NCBI RefSeq assembly: GCF_021730445.1
Contig: NZ_JADNRM010000006.1
Span: 1-64,000, forward strand
Origin: Phocaeicola faecalis
GTDB lineage: Bacteria; Bacteroidota; Bacteroidia; Bacteroidales; Bacteroidaceae
Reading direction: 5' to 3'
DNA length: 64,000 bases
Shown here: in pieces, positions 28,246 to 37,924 of the stretch
Position numbering within the stretch: the first letter of the stretch is position 1
Layout of the letters: each line of letters begins with the position of its first letter
Notes under the pieces: generated by a model
Databases searched by the model: none
What the model was told of the DNA's origin: nothing
Seen by the model: the letters and a program-made list of their open reading frames with translations, nothing else
Made by a program: the position numbers and the translations under genes

Positions 28246-30624
28246 TTATTCCTTTCCATCACTTTTATTTGTTTTTGCCAAGGATAAAATCACTGTAAAA
28301 CAACTTCCTTTTCCCACTTCCGACTGTACCTCTATACGCCCGCCCAGCCGTTCAATAATCACTTTACAGATGGAAAGTCCCAAACCACTACCTTGTTCAA
28401 ATTCATTGGTCTTATAGAAACGGTCGAAAATCATAATCAGTTCTTGTTCGTCAATGCCTTTTCCGGTGTCTTGTACGTAGATACATACCTTGTTATGTTC
28501 TTTGTCAAACTTGCATCCCAGTGTGATTCTTCCTTCTTTGGTAAATTTGTTAGCGTTGTTCAGCAGATTGGAGATAACCTGAGTAAAACGGAACCGGTCG
28601 ATATGTACAGGCAACGGAATACTTTCGTCCATTTCAAGGTGAAACTGCAGTGTCGGTTGGATTAGCCCTTCGTAGGTCATAAAAATCTCCTTTACAATAT
28701 CTTTCAAGTCACATTCTTCCATTTCGAAGGTCAGTCCTCCGGAATCAAGGCGGGATATTTCCAATACATCATTGACTAATTTTAGAAGCAAGTCATTGTT
28801 GTGATTGACCAGCTCGAGCATCATTGCTTTTTCTTCCGGGTCTATTTTGTCTGAACCTTCACCTACCAATATATTGGTGAATCCCACAATAGCATTCAGA
28901 GGAGTACGGATTTCATGGCTCATATTGTTGAGGAATGATTGTTTCAACTCAGCATTCTCGGCAATTTGTTTTGCCAGTATGAGCTGTTCTTCACGCTCCA
29001 CCTGTGCTTGGATGTTTTGAATGACTCCCGCCATCATCATTTTGCCCCGGGTGTCTTTCATACTGCTGCACCTCAGCTCATACCATTGGTAGTTTCCCTC
29101 TTCGTTGCCGAAAGAAAACCGTATCCGCTGCATTTGCATGCCGGGTGATTGGTGCATGGTTTCATAAAAAGTTTTCAATAATGGAGCGTCGTCCGGATGG
29201 GTATACTTCCTGATTTCATCTCTTGTAAATTTCTGTTGTTTCAGTCCTGACGGGTTCGTATAATTGGCATCGAACTCGATGATGTCGTCCTGAACATTCC
29301 AAAGCGAAATATGACCTCCGTTGACAGAAAGGCTTAACCGTTTCTGAGCCTCTTCCAGAATCCGGAGGTTGGTACGCTCTTTCAAAGAACGGCGGTGGGC
29401 CCGCAGCAGACTGACGGAAATCAAGATAAAGGCAATAACGAACAATGCTCCCAGTATATAAAGTTCCTTGTGGTAACGGTCATAAAAGGGATAATTGATG
29501 ATGCGTATATGAGCGGGAATCTGATGTATATGTTTGGCATGTTCGGAGAGATAAGTCCAATCTAATATATATTCTTTGTCCAAAGCCCTTATTTTAGGCA
29601 TGCCTATCTTTTCATTTTTCATCAGTCGGACGGCTAAGTCGGCTGCTGCTTTGGCTGAAATCTCTTCTGTTGCCATGTATCCGCCCACAATCTTGGCATT
29701 TTCGTTAAACCCTTCACGGATGCAACTGAATGAGGGAATATTCAATGCGTTGGTAATTGGGATGGACATCATGTCAAATTTGTCCAATAAGAATACTTGG
29801 TCTTCCTGATCTCGTCTGGAACGTTCCAACATAATGAGCAAAGAAGACCCTTTTATATATCGGAAAGGGCAGAGGCTGACGGACAATTGATTTTTATTCG
29901 GATTTTCATTGGTCATGCCGGGCATCAGATTAAAGTATTTAATCATTTCCGTCAGTCTGTTGTATTCATCCTCTTGGGCAAATCCTTTAGCATATCCCAA
30001 CATTCTTACACTCTTTCTGTCTACAGTACGGGTAAGCATATCAAAAGATTTATGTCCCAGATAACTAAAATCTATATTATAGATAATGTCCATGTTGGTG
30101 TGGGGATGCAGTGTCTTTATAAATTCTATGTTGCGCTGCAGGTCGGGGATATCGCTGAGGACATAAACTTTCTTTTCATTATATTCTTCTATCAGTTTTT
30201 CATTTGGAAAATGTACATTACATGCCAATATGGGAACAGAACCCAACAGTTGGTGGCGGGTGGATAAGATGGAATATGTAGCTTGGTCTCCTATGGTGAG
30301 GATGAGGTCTGTGGATTTACTCTTAACTAATTCGAGATAGTTTTGGCAATGTTCTATTTCTTCTTGCTCATTTAATTTGGTACAATCTAAATAGAAGCGA
30401 TCGAATATAGCTTCAACCCCCTGTCTTCTGAATTCCTGCAAGAGGTGTTTTTCGAGATTCCCGTTACCTATTTCGTCTTTGGCGAGGGAGTATGCAAGGA
30501 AGACACGTTTTGTCACTAAATGATTAGTGGCATACCATTTTTTGTAATTTAGCCCACATATAAAAGCAATTGAAAAAATGATAAAAATGGTTGTATATCT
30601 ACACTTTGGGTAACCTTTGAACAT
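28246..30624 (-). CDS. Hybrid-free sensor histidine kinase with periplasmic binding domain
   Basis: A 792-residue membrane sensor kinase. Transmembrane helices are at about 11-25 and 388-407. Between them lies a 360-residue periplasmic domain resembling ABC-type substrate-binding proteins (VFLAYSLAKDE, TDLILTIGDQATYSIL, ARAL-type repeats). After the second helix are a PAS domain (about 425-540), the H-box SFLNNMSHEIRTPLN with phospho-His near 570, and a C-terminal HATPase_c with N box (NNANKFT), DTGKGID and GLGLSI. There is no receiver domain and no response regulator beside it. It has its own -7 box and runs into nrfA 6 bp later. Confidence 0.88.
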   Translation of the reverse strand: MFKGYPKCRYTTIFIIFSIAFICGLNYKKWYATNHLVTKRVFLAYSLAKDEIGNGNLEKHLLQEFRRQGVEAIFDRFYLDCTKLNEQEEIEHCQNYLELVKSKSTDLILTIGDQATYSILSTRHQLLGSVPILACNVHFPNEKLIEEYNEKKVYVLSDIPDLQRNIEFIKTLHPHTNMDIIYNIDFSYLGHKSFDMLTRTVDRKSVRMLGYAKGFAQEDEYNRLTEMIKYFNLMPGMTNENPNKNQLSVSLCPFRYIKGSSLLIMLERSRRDQEDQVFLLDKFDMMSIPITNALNIPSFSCIREGFNENAKIVGGYMATEEISAKAAADLAVRLMKNEKIGMPKIRALDKEYILDWTYLSEHAKHIHQIPAHIRIINYPFYDRYHKELYILGALFVIAFILISVSLLRAHRRSLKERTNLRILEEAQKRLSLSVNGGHISLWNVQDDIIEFDANYTNPSGLKQQKFTRDEIRKYTHPDDAPLLKTFYETMHQSPGMQMQRIRFSFGNEEGNYQWYELRCSSMKDTRGKMMMAGVIQNIQAQVEREEQLILAKQIAENAELKQSFLNNMSHEIRTPLNAIVGFTNILVGEGSDKIDPEEKAMMLELVNHNNDLLLKLVNDVLEISRLDSGGLTFEMEECDLKDIVKEIFMTYEGLIQPTLQFHLEMDESIPLPVHIDRFRFTQVISNLLNNANKFTKEGRITLGCKFDKEHNKVCIYVQDTGKGIDEQELIMIFDRFYKTNEFEQGSGLGLSICKVIIERLGGRIEVQSEVGKGSCFTVILSLAKTNKSDGKE

Positions 30625-30642
30625 GGTCTTATTTTATTCTAG

Positions 30643-30650
30643 CAAAAATA
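30643..30650 (-). promoter_or_regulatory. Promoter -7 box of the kinase-nrfA transcript
   Basis: Minus-strand TATTTTTG, 18 bp before the kinase ATG; the leader would be about 12 nt. Confidence 0.5.
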
Positions 30651-30761
30651 GTATAATTTTTGTAGAAGAGAACTGTTTATTCGGAAATGTTTCTCTTATG
30701 TCGTAAGATTTCCGTTTGACAGGGTTTGAACTTGCTTTTTTTGTTTTATAAGGGCGTAAAA

Positions 30762-30818
30762 AAATAACTTATGACTGGAGCTGCCAATATACACTGATTG
30801 CCCCAATCATAAGTTATT
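30762..30818 (-). terminator. Terminator of the GH109 gene
   Basis: On the minus strand AATAACTTATGATTGG (30818-30803) pairs with CCAGTCATAAGTTATT (30777-30762), then a U-rich tract. It follows the GH109 stop by about 20 bp. The rest of this 216-bp gap holds only the kinase promoter. Confidence 0.75.
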
Positions 30819-30840
30819 GTTGTTTTAAAGCGTGCTGTTT

Positions 30841-32259
30841 TTATTTGGCAAATGCGTGGCGATAACCTTTCACCTTGTTCCAGCTACCGCGGGTGAAGTC
30901 GGGTACAGCTACCGGAGCATTACCGTTTTCGATAGAAAGGCGGGTAAGGTCTGCCATGCAGCACCATTCAGCCAAGTCGTATACATCCATATCCAAAGGC
31001 AAACCGTTGCGCAGACAGTAAACCAGACGATAGTCCATGATGTAGTCCATACCACCGTGACCACCTACCTTCTTGGCAGTTTCTTCCAGTTCCCGGTGAA
31101 TCGGGTGTTTGTATTTCTGCATCAAGGCTTCTTTCACGTTTTCGGGAACAGCAGCGTGCATATTCAGGTTTTCGTGGTTAGGCACTTCTTTAGCGTCAAC
31201 CTGGTCGGGGCGCAAGCAATATTCTTCGATAGGGTATTTGTTGGCGAAACCATCTGTACCTGTCAGCTGATACATACGGCTGTAAGGACGAGGATTCACC
31301 ACATCGTGCTGGATAAGAATAGTTTTGCCGTTCTCAGTGCGGATGAAAGTCATGGTATGGTCACCGTTCTGGAACTCGATAGAATCGTTTGCCAAGCCAT
31401 ATCTCTTACCCAGTTCAGGACCAGTTGCAGCCTTGGTATCCATCGCTACCAAAGTCTTCATGCGGTCGCCACGGTGAATATTCAGCAATTGGCAGGCCGG
31501 GCCAAGGCCGTGAGTGGCATAAACGTCTCCACGGTTTTCGTTATTGTAGTCCAAACGCCAGTTGTTCCAATAGTAGGGCCAGAATTCTTCAAGGTTGTGG
31601 ATATAAGAACCTTCTACGTGTAGCACTTCACCGAACAATCCCTGTTGAGCCATGTTCAATGTTGTCAGTTCGAAGAAGTCGTATACACAGTTTTCCAATT
31701 GCATACAGTGCTTGCGGGTCTTTTCCGAAGTATTGATTAACGCCCAGATTTCGTCCAGTGTCATAGCAGAGGGAACTTCAATGGCGGCATGCTTGCCGTG
31801 TTCCATAGCGTAAATACCCATTTCGGCATGATGCTTCCAGTCGGTGGCAATATAAACAAGGTCGATATCATTACGTTCGCACAGTTGTTTCCATGCATCT
31901 TCCGAACCGGAGTAGAGCACCGGTGCTTCCATTCCTGCATTGGTTACGATTTTTTGTGCTTTTTCTGCATTTTCGGGGAGTAAATCGCAGAGTGCGACAA
32001 TTTTTGTTCCGGGGATATGTGTCCAGCGTTCCACAGCTCCGGGACCTCTCATTCCAAGTCCGATAAATCCGACACGAACAGTGTCGAGCTTAGGAGTGGT
32101 CAGCTGGATTACATCTTGCTGTCCTGCGGGTCGTTCGGGTACTGCTACTTCAATAGGGGCAAATGAATTGTTTTGTGCAACTTCCTTTTGAGGTAAAGTG
32201 CATCCGGCCAAACATATCAATGCTAAACCGGCTACCAAGGTAGATGGTTTTTTAATCAT
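30841..32259 (-). CDS. GH109-family NAD-dependent glycosidase, lipoprotein (alpha-N-acetylgalactosaminidase type)
   Basis: A 472-residue Gfo/Idh/MocA-fold enzyme. The signal ends CLAGC, so Cys20 is lipidated and the protein faces periplasm or surface. The Rossmann motif VGFIGLGMRGPG begins near residue 63, and the motif GGHGGMDYIMDYR lies near 385. GH109 enzymes use bound NAD+ to hydrolyse alpha-GalNAc, for example from blood-group A-type glycans; the exact substrate here is inferred from the family. It has its own promoter and terminator, so it is not co-transcribed with the SusCD pair upstream, but the two may form one glycan system. Confidence 0.85.
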   Translation of the reverse strand: MIKKPSTLVAGLALICLAGCTLPQKEVAQNNSFAPIEVAVPERPAGQQDVIQLTTPKLDTVRVGFIGLGMRGPGAVERWTHIPGTKIVALCDLLPENAEKAQKIVTNAGMEAPVLYSGSEDAWKQLCERNDIDLVYIATDWKHHAEMGIYAMEHGKHAAIEVPSAMTLDEIWALINTSEKTRKHCMQLENCVYDFFELTTLNMAQQGLFGEVLHVEGSYIHNLEEFWPYYWNNWRLDYNNENRGDVYATHGLGPACQLLNIHRGDRMKTLVAMDTKAATGPELGKRYGLANDSIEFQNGDHTMTFIRTENGKTILIQHDVVNPRPYSRMYQLTGTDGFANKYPIEEYCLRPDQVDAKEVPNHENLNMHAAVPENVKEALMQKYKHPIHRELEETAKKVGGHGGMDYIMDYRLVYCLRNGLPLDMDVYDLAEWCCMADLTRLSIENGNAPVAVPDFTRGSWNKVKGYRHAFAK

Positions 32260-32303
32260 GGTTTTTTCTGATAAAGTTTTATTGGATTAATAGTTGTTTG
32301 ATG

Positions 32304-32311
32304 CAAAATTA
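32304..32311 (-). promoter_or_regulatory. GH109 promoter -7 box
   Basis: Minus-strand TAATTTTG, 44 bp upstream of the GH109 ATG. Confidence 0.5.
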
Positions 32312-32412
32312 TAGAAAATCTCCGGAACGGACGAATAAAAAAGAAGTAAATGCTGCCGGATGTCTTATGAATGAAATGTTTTTGTTTCTCTGAATAGGTT
32401 TGTTCATAAAAA

Positions 32413-32451
32413 GAGATGGTTCTTTAAGTGCTGTCACTTACGAACCATCTC
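32413..32451 (-). terminator. Terminator of the first SusC/SusD operon
   Basis: Minus strand: GAGATGGTTC and GAACCATCTC form a perfect 10-bp stem (32451-32442 with 32422-32413), then TTTTTATG. It lies 34 bp after the susD stop and separates the pair from GH109. Confidence 0.85.
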
Positions 32452-32484
32452 ATAAAAAACTAATATGTTATTGAAAAGAGAGCC

Positions 32485-34236
32485 TTAATTCAGGATAACT
32501 CCGCTACTATTAGTCGGGTTTTGAGTCAAAGTGCCCGGATAAGCATTTATTGCATTCTGTGGAATGTAATAAACAACACGATAGTCTGATGCGGGAATGT
32601 CTTCAAATTGTTTGTGAGGTCCCGGATAGCGACGTGTCAAAGGCTTACCGTTGCGGAACACGTCATAGCTGCGTTCTGCTTGATAGGCTAATTCCAATTG
32701 GCGTTCTTTGTCAATTCTTTCGCTGGCGTTTGTTGCGTTCAATGAAGCGTATCCACCACCGATGATAGAGCGTTCGCGAATGGTATTAAGGTCGGCTAAA
32801 GCGGCCGAATAATTGCCTAATTTAGCATAGGCTTCTGCACGATTCAGATATATTTCACCCAAACGACTGATAATCGGTGAATGTAAATGCGAATCTTCTC
32901 CTTCGCGAGAACATTTGGTGATATAGAATTGTGGATATACACGGTTGAGAGAGATGTAATAGTCCAGCATACCTATATAAGTTTTGCCGTCTTGGTAAGT
33001 GATAGAATAAATATCCTGTTCGGCATCTACAGGAGTCAGTGTGTATTCCGGACCGTCCGGAACATCTTTTCCGTCTACTTCTTTGGTCTTTTGGCAAACC
33101 ACTGCCGCTCCTTTTTGTGTTACAGTCAACTGTTCGTAATTTAAAACCGTTTCTGAATCTTGTTTGATAAAACGGAATACTTCTTTATGATTATCAGTGT
33201 ATGTCGGTTCGATAAATGCAGCACGTGCGTCTACGATTTTATAATGATCCGGACGCCAGTCATTCCGTCCTGTCTCATTCAACAAATCAATATATTTGGC
33301 ACTGGCATACATTTCTCCCCAACCCATACCGCCGATATTGGCATACATACCGCCAATGCCATAGTAGTGGTCATAACCGGAAAATTCAGAAGCAACACGT
33401 TTTACCACAAAGATGGATTCGTCGTTGTTCTCGGGAGTAAGCGTGTTATATTTCATGAACTCTTCGCGCGGCAATAATGAGTAGGTGCCCGAATTGATTA
33501 CTTTGTCTGCATAGTCAACAGCTAACTGGGCATATTCCCGATTGGGATTTTCATACGTTCCACTCATATACAGATATACGCGTGAGAGCATTGCCTGAGC
33601 TGCTTCTTTTGAGGCATAAGCAGCACCTTTGTTGATAGTCATCATTTCTTCTGCCTTTTTCAAGTCACTGATGGCCTGTTCATAGGTTTCTTTTACAGTA
33701 GAACGGTCGGGTAGTAGCAGGTCTCCCATAATATCATCGGGAGTACCATTAACAATAGGTACGCCTAAGTTCTTATCAGGAGCCTGATAGTAAGGACGTC
33801 CATAAGCACGGCATAAGTAAAAATACATCATACCACGTACATAATAACACTCTCCCAATTGGTTGTCTATCTCGGCACTCTGCCCTTCTTCTATCATTTT
33901 GATGATATTTGAGGCCTGGGCAACAGCCTTGTAACCATAATCCCAGAAGTTCTGTAAACGGTAGTTTACCGGAGTGCGGGAGAAAGAGATGAATTCATAG
34001 AAGGCATCTGTTGATGAACCGCGAATCATCATATTGTCGCCGGCATACTCACCACAACGGTGCATGGGGTCCGACCATGTCTTTAGCTGAGCATACATAC
34101 CGTTCATTAGAGATTCCAACGATGCGGAAGGATCGTTTGTGATTTGTTCTGCAGCCATAGAACTATATGGTAAACGGTCTATGTCGCAAGCGGTCAATGA
34201 TGCCGCTGCCAATAATAAGGTCAATATCTTTTTCAT
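32485..34236 (-). CDS. SusD/RagB-family surface glycan-binding lipoprotein (locus 1)
   Basis: A 583-residue surface lipoprotein. Cys17 follows the lipobox SLTAC. The body is the SusD fold: four tetratricopeptide-like helical pairs plus a C-terminal SusD domain (LGEIYLNRAEAYAKLGNYSAALADLNTIRERS, about 455-490, and a YIPQNAINAYPGTLTQNP end). It caps the SusC barrel encoded 14 bp upstream and delivers ligand to it. The ligand is unknown, but GalNAc-containing host glycans are a possibility from the nearby GH109 (inference). Confidence 0.93.
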   Translation of the reverse strand: MKKILTLLLAAASLTACDIDRLPYSSMAAEQITNDPSASLESLMNGMYAQLKTWSDPMHRCGEYAGDNMMIRGSSTDAFYEFISFSRTPVNYRLQNFWDYGYKAVAQASNIIKMIEEGQSAEIDNQLGECYYVRGMMYFYLCRAYGRPYYQAPDKNLGVPIVNGTPDDIMGDLLLPDRSTVKETYEQAISDLKKAEEMMTINKGAAYASKEAAQAMLSRVYLYMSGTYENPNREYAQLAVDYADKVINSGTYSLLPREEFMKYNTLTPENNDESIFVVKRVASEFSGYDHYYGIGGMYANIGGMGWGEMYASAKYIDLLNETGRNDWRPDHYKIVDARAAFIEPTYTDNHKEVFRFIKQDSETVLNYEQLTVTQKGAAVVCQKTKEVDGKDVPDGPEYTLTPVDAEQDIYSITYQDGKTYIGMLDYYISLNRVYPQFYITKCSREGEDSHLHSPIISRLGEIYLNRAEAYAKLGNYSAALADLNTIRERSIIGGGYASLNATNASERIDKERQLELAYQAERSYDVFRNGKPLTRRYPGPHKQFEDIPASDYRVVYYIPQNAINAYPGTLTQNPTNSSGVILN

Positions 34237-34250
34237 ATTGTTTCTACTGA

Positions 34251-37200
34251 TTAAAAGGTAAGATTTAAACCGAACATAAATTTACGTACAGACGGATAAA
34301 CGGCAGGACCGGCAGTACCCATCACAGAACCGTTACTAGCCGGAATTTCAGGGTCTACGCCTGAATAATCTGTAATGGTAAACAGGTTTTCTGCGTTCAT
34401 GAATACGCGTAAGTTCTGGATGCCCCATTGCGGTAACTTAAAGTTGTAGCCCAGGGTCAGAGAGCGTAGTTTCAGATAATCACTGTCTTCCAAATAGCGG
34501 GAAGATGCAGAGTTGCCTTTATCCTGATTATTATATTTTGCAACGGGGTGAGTGGCGATATCTCCCGGTTTTTCCCAACGGTTCCAACCGTCTTTCAGTT
34601 TCATTTGGTTGCGGTCGGTATAAGTACCGTCGGAGTCATACTCCTGACGTGAATAGTTGTAAATCTTTCCACCGATAGAGTAACCGAATACGGCATTTAA
34701 GTCAAAGCCTTTCCATGTTAAAGTTGTAGAGAAACCTCCGAACAAATCGGGAGCTGCTGAACCGCACTTATAATATCCTGCCTCTGCGTAGTTAGAGGTT
34801 GTTTCTCTTCCTGTGACATTGCCTTCGCTGTCTTTAGTGTCTTTGTACCACATTGGAGCACCGTTTTCTGGATTTACACCTGCCCACTCCTTTAAATAAT
34901 AAGTATCTACCGGATAACCGATTTCGAGGATGCGCTGCGCTGTACCGGCAATACTGCTTCCATCACTGATGATAACGGGTTTTACTACATAGTTTCCGTC
35001 TGTATCTTTTTGTTTATAGAGGTCTTTCAATTTATTACTGTTGTGACCAATATTTAATTCTACGTTCCAGAACCAGTCTTTTGTACTGATGATATCACCA
35101 CCCAGTGAGATTTCATATCCGGTGTTTTTCATTTTACCGATATTTCTATAAACACTAGTCACACCGGTAAGTCCTGTAACGGGTACGTTATAAAGAATAT
35201 TATCTGTATCTTTTGAATAGAAATCAAAAGTAAAGCGCAGACGGTTATTGAACAATGCAGCGTCAAGTCCGATACTTGTGGTATAGGTCTTTTCCCATGT
35301 CAAGTCTTTGTTACCGATGACACTGATCAATGCACCGGAACTTTCATTATAGCTGGAAGAAACCGAATACAGGTCGTATTGTGGGTAAAGTGAAGAGGGA
35401 CGATTACCTACAGTACCATAACCTCCACGTATTTTAAGGTTATTAATCCAATCTATATCAAACCAGTCTTCACGGCTGATAATCCATCCTACACTACCGG
35501 ACAGAAGATTGCCGTATTTGGCGTTCGTACCTAAGTTGGATGCACCGTCCCGGCGGATAGAGGCTTCGGCAATATACTTACCATCATATACATATTTCCA
35601 TTGGGTGAAATAAGACTGAGTAGCCCATTCGCTGATACCGCCTTTCGTACGTTCGGGTTTGGATACTACATCCAGGACTTCGAATCCGGGTACAAATCCG
35701 GTACCATAGACATCTAGATTCTTATAATAATAATCATTAAATTCGTAAGCTATCAATCCGCTGATAGAGTGCTTGCCAAAGTCTTTGTTTATTAATAATT
35801 TTTGGTTGGTATAACGGCGGGTCACTTCTGCTCTCCATTCTGTGAGACGTCCGTTTACATTTTCGCCACTGCTTGAGCGCGGATCACTATAACCGTGAGA
35901 AGTAGAATTGATGTATTTGTAGTTGTTGACAGATGAGAAGGTCAGCCAGTCTGTTATTTTAATGTCAAAATCTAAACTTCCCATGAATTCGTAATATTTG
36001 GATTCTGAATGGTTCCATTGTAAATCGTATAGGTAGTTGGTCTGCTGAGTGTTTACCCAACCACTGTAGCGGTGAGGAACCAAGTTGCCGTCTTTGTCAT
36101 AGGGACTATCCCATGGGAGCATAGAATACATAGCTGTGACAGAGTATTGGCGGTCATCAATATTCCGAAGTGAACCACTGAGCGCGGGTTTGATTGTCAA
36201 CCAGTCAAATGGCTTGTATGTAGTCTTCAAGCGGAAGTTATACCGACTGTAATCATATCCTTTCACGGCACCTTCTTCATCATAATATCCTACAGATAGA
36301 TAAGATTGCATTTTTTCGTTACCTCCGCGTAAAGATACATTGTACTCCTGTGTGAGTCCGTTTTGGGTAGCTAAATCCCACCAACTGAAATTGCTGTCGC
36401 GCAAATCCTTGTTCCATCGTGGAAAAGAAATTTCATTGGCATTTTGGAAGGAGGCATAGTAGTCATAAAGTTCTGCGCCATTCATCACTTCCAAGTTTCC
36501 ATTGTTTAGTGAGCTGATACCTAGTTTTACAGATGCTTCGATAGTCATTTTTTCAGCTCGTCCGCTTTTGGTTGTAACCACAATAACACCATTTGCACCT
36601 TGCGAACCGTAAATGGCGGTAGAGGCAGCATCTTTTAAAATAGTCATGCTTTCAATATCCGCAGGATTTAGTTGTCCGGCATCCGAGCCTACTATAACCC
36701 CGTCGATAACCCACAGTGGAGAAGTTGTACCGTTAAGTGTGGCTTGTCCGCGGATAACAACTGCACCACTGGAACCGGGTTGACCAGACCCCGGGGCTAC
36801 ATATACTCCCGGAACTTTACCATTTAATAAATTTTCTACCGATGGCGTGGTTATGTCCTTCAACTTTTCACTTTTGATGTTATTCATAGATCCGGTTAAA
36901 CTTTCTTTACGCTGAGTCGTGTAGCCTACTACTATGACTTCGTCCAGTGCTTCAGAGTCTTCATCTAGTTTGATTGTTTGCAAACCGCCGGTGGCTTTTA
37001 CCTCTATTGATTTATAACCAATAAAAGAGATACTGAGAGTAGAACCAACCGGTGCTGTCAGTTCGTATTCGCCATCGAAATTGGTGATACTGCCGTTTGT
37101 GGTTCCTTTTACAACGACATTAGCACCGATAACTGGTTCTCCGGTTTTGGCATCCAAAACCTTTCCTTTGATTTTGGCCGTCTGTTGTGCTACGGTTGGG

Positions 37201-37313
37201 AGTGAAACATCAACCATACCGGTAGGGATGGCAGACGAAGGAATTGAAATCATTCCAAGTACACTTGCCAGTAATGTGTACTTACCTCTTTGGGTTAAAG
37301 TCTTAATTTTCAT
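34251..37313 (-). CDS. SusC/RagA-family TonB-dependent outer-membrane transporter (locus 1)
   Basis: A 1020-residue importer. After the signal peptide (residues 1-28) comes a carboxypeptidase-regulatory-like domain (KGKVLDAKTGEPVIGANVVV, about 48-130), then the TonB box region and plug (LDEVIVVGYTTQRKESLTGS, VVIRGQATLNG, GANGVIVVTTKSG). The 22-strand barrel ends in FMFGLNLTF with a terminal Phe. There is no STN domain, so it is not wired to an anti-sigma factor. The only consensus promoter found upstream lies in a segment flanked by perfect inverted repeats, suggesting on/off switching. Confidence 0.95.
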   Translation of the reverse strand: MKIKTLTQRGKYTLLASVLGMISIPSSAIPTGMVDVSLPTVAQQTAKIKGKVLDAKTGEPVIGANVVVKGTTNGSITNFDGEYELTAPVGSTLSISFIGYKSIEVKATGGLQTIKLDEDSEALDEVIVVGYTTQRKESLTGSMNNIKSEKLKDITTPSVENLLNGKVPGVYVAPGSGQPGSSGAVVIRGQATLNGTTSPLWVIDGVIVGSDAGQLNPADIESMTILKDAASTAIYGSQGANGVIVVTTKSGRAEKMTIEASVKLGISSLNNGNLEVMNGAELYDYYASFQNANEISFPRWNKDLRDSNFSWWDLATQNGLTQEYNVSLRGGNEKMQSYLSVGYYDEEGAVKGYDYSRYNFRLKTTYKPFDWLTIKPALSGSLRNIDDRQYSVTAMYSMLPWDSPYDKDGNLVPHRYSGWVNTQQTNYLYDLQWNHSESKYYEFMGSLDFDIKITDWLTFSSVNNYKYINSTSHGYSDPRSSSGENVNGRLTEWRAEVTRRYTNQKLLINKDFGKHSISGLIAYEFNDYYYKNLDVYGTGFVPGFEVLDVVSKPERTKGGISEWATQSYFTQWKYVYDGKYIAEASIRRDGASNLGTNAKYGNLLSGSVGWIISREDWFDIDWINNLKIRGGYGTVGNRPSSLYPQYDLYSVSSSYNESSGALISVIGNKDLTWEKTYTTSIGLDAALFNNRLRFTFDFYSKDTDNILYNVPVTGLTGVTSVYRNIGKMKNTGYEISLGGDIISTKDWFWNVELNIGHNSNKLKDLYKQKDTDGNYVVKPVIISDGSSIAGTAQRILEIGYPVDTYYLKEWAGVNPENGAPMWYKDTKDSEGNVTGRETTSNYAEAGYYKCGSAAPDLFGGFSTTLTWKGFDLNAVFGYSIGGKIYNYSRQEYDSDGTYTDRNQMKLKDGWNRWEKPGDIATHPVAKYNNQDKGNSASSRYLEDSDYLKLRSLTLGYNFKLPQWGIQNLRVFMNAENLFTITDYSGVDPEIPASNGSVMGTAGPAVYPSVRKFMFGLNLTF

Positions 37314-37379
37314 AAGTGTTTCATAGAGTTAATAATACTATAATAGATTTGGAAGGCTAATGAATAAGGGAATATTTGC

Positions 37380-37674
37380 TAAGTATTTTAAGAACTTATC
37401 CTATCGCCTTTATCCACTAACAGCGGCAAAGATAATAATATTATTAATTTCTTCACTATCATTAAAGCAGAAAATATAAATTTATCTCATTTCTGTTTCT
37501 TTATCTTAATAATTTCATGCAGTTTATCCATTTGGGGGCACTTTATTCTCACACAGACAAGCATCATTACAGTATATAATAGGTAGAAATAAGACAGTCA
37601 GAAAAAAACTTTTTTCACTGTAAATACCATCTACAGGCACTTTATACAGATAGGATAAGTTCTTAAAATACTTA
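37380..37674. promoter_or_regulatory. Putative invertible promoter segment (phase switch) of SusCD locus 1
   Basis: Perfect 26-bp inverted repeats at 37380-37405 and 37649-37674 (starting TAAGTATTTTAAGAAC) bound a 243-bp AT-rich segment without ORFs. Inside, minus-strand TATCTTTG (37434-37427) points at the susC gene 114 bp away, so the segment reads as ON here. Arms of this kind are typical of site-specific recombinase (Tsr/Mpi-like) inversion in Bacteroides. No invertase gene is in the window. Confidence 0.75.
37427..37434 (-). promoter_or_regulatory. SusC promoter -7 box inside the invertible segment
   Basis: Minus-strand TATCTTTG. The transcript would start near 37420, cross the left repeat, and carry a leader of about 107 nt. 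Confidence 0.55.
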
Positions 37675-37716
37675 TCGTTTTTCTAACTGATTGCAGTAAA
37701 TAAGATACCTGATAAA

Positions 37717-37750
37717 TAAAAAAGAGAGTAATCCATTGGACTGCTCTCTT
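37717..37750 (-). terminator. Terminator after the twin small peptide genes
   Basis: The stem is 37724-37734 with 37738-37748 (GAGAG outer pairs, two G-U pairs inside), flanked by an A-run on the plus strand that is a U-run on the minus strand. It ends the leftward transcript before the invertible segment. Confidence 0.65.
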
Positions 37751-37796
37751 TTATTCTATTGAGTTTTAAATAAAGTTCTCTAATCAAGTATGGTGG

Positions 37797-37883
37797 TTAC
37801 TTGATTTCGTATCCCCAAGCACGTAGGGCACCATTTCCCATATCAATAAGACCTGTCTTAATGATTTCTTTTAACTTTTTCAT
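37797..37883 (-). CDS. Small peptide A, 28 residues, paralogue of peptide B
   Basis: The ORF is 28 codons long: MKKLKEIIKTG at the N-terminus, a middle LIDMGNGAL, and a C-terminus RAWGYEIK. Peptide B, 41 bp upstream, has the same length, the same MKK-K start and the same RAWG--IK end, so translation rather than chance is likely. There is a basic amphipathic N-terminal half and no membrane segment or double-glycine leader. I do not recognise the family. Signalling peptide, bacteriocin, toxin or RiPP precursor are all open; no processing enzyme is adjacent. Confidence 0.65.
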   Translation of the reverse strand: MKKLKEIIKTGLIDMGNGALRAWGYEIK

Positions 37884-37924
37884 AATGTTATCCTTTTTAG
37901 TTGATTTAAATACCGGCATTTATA

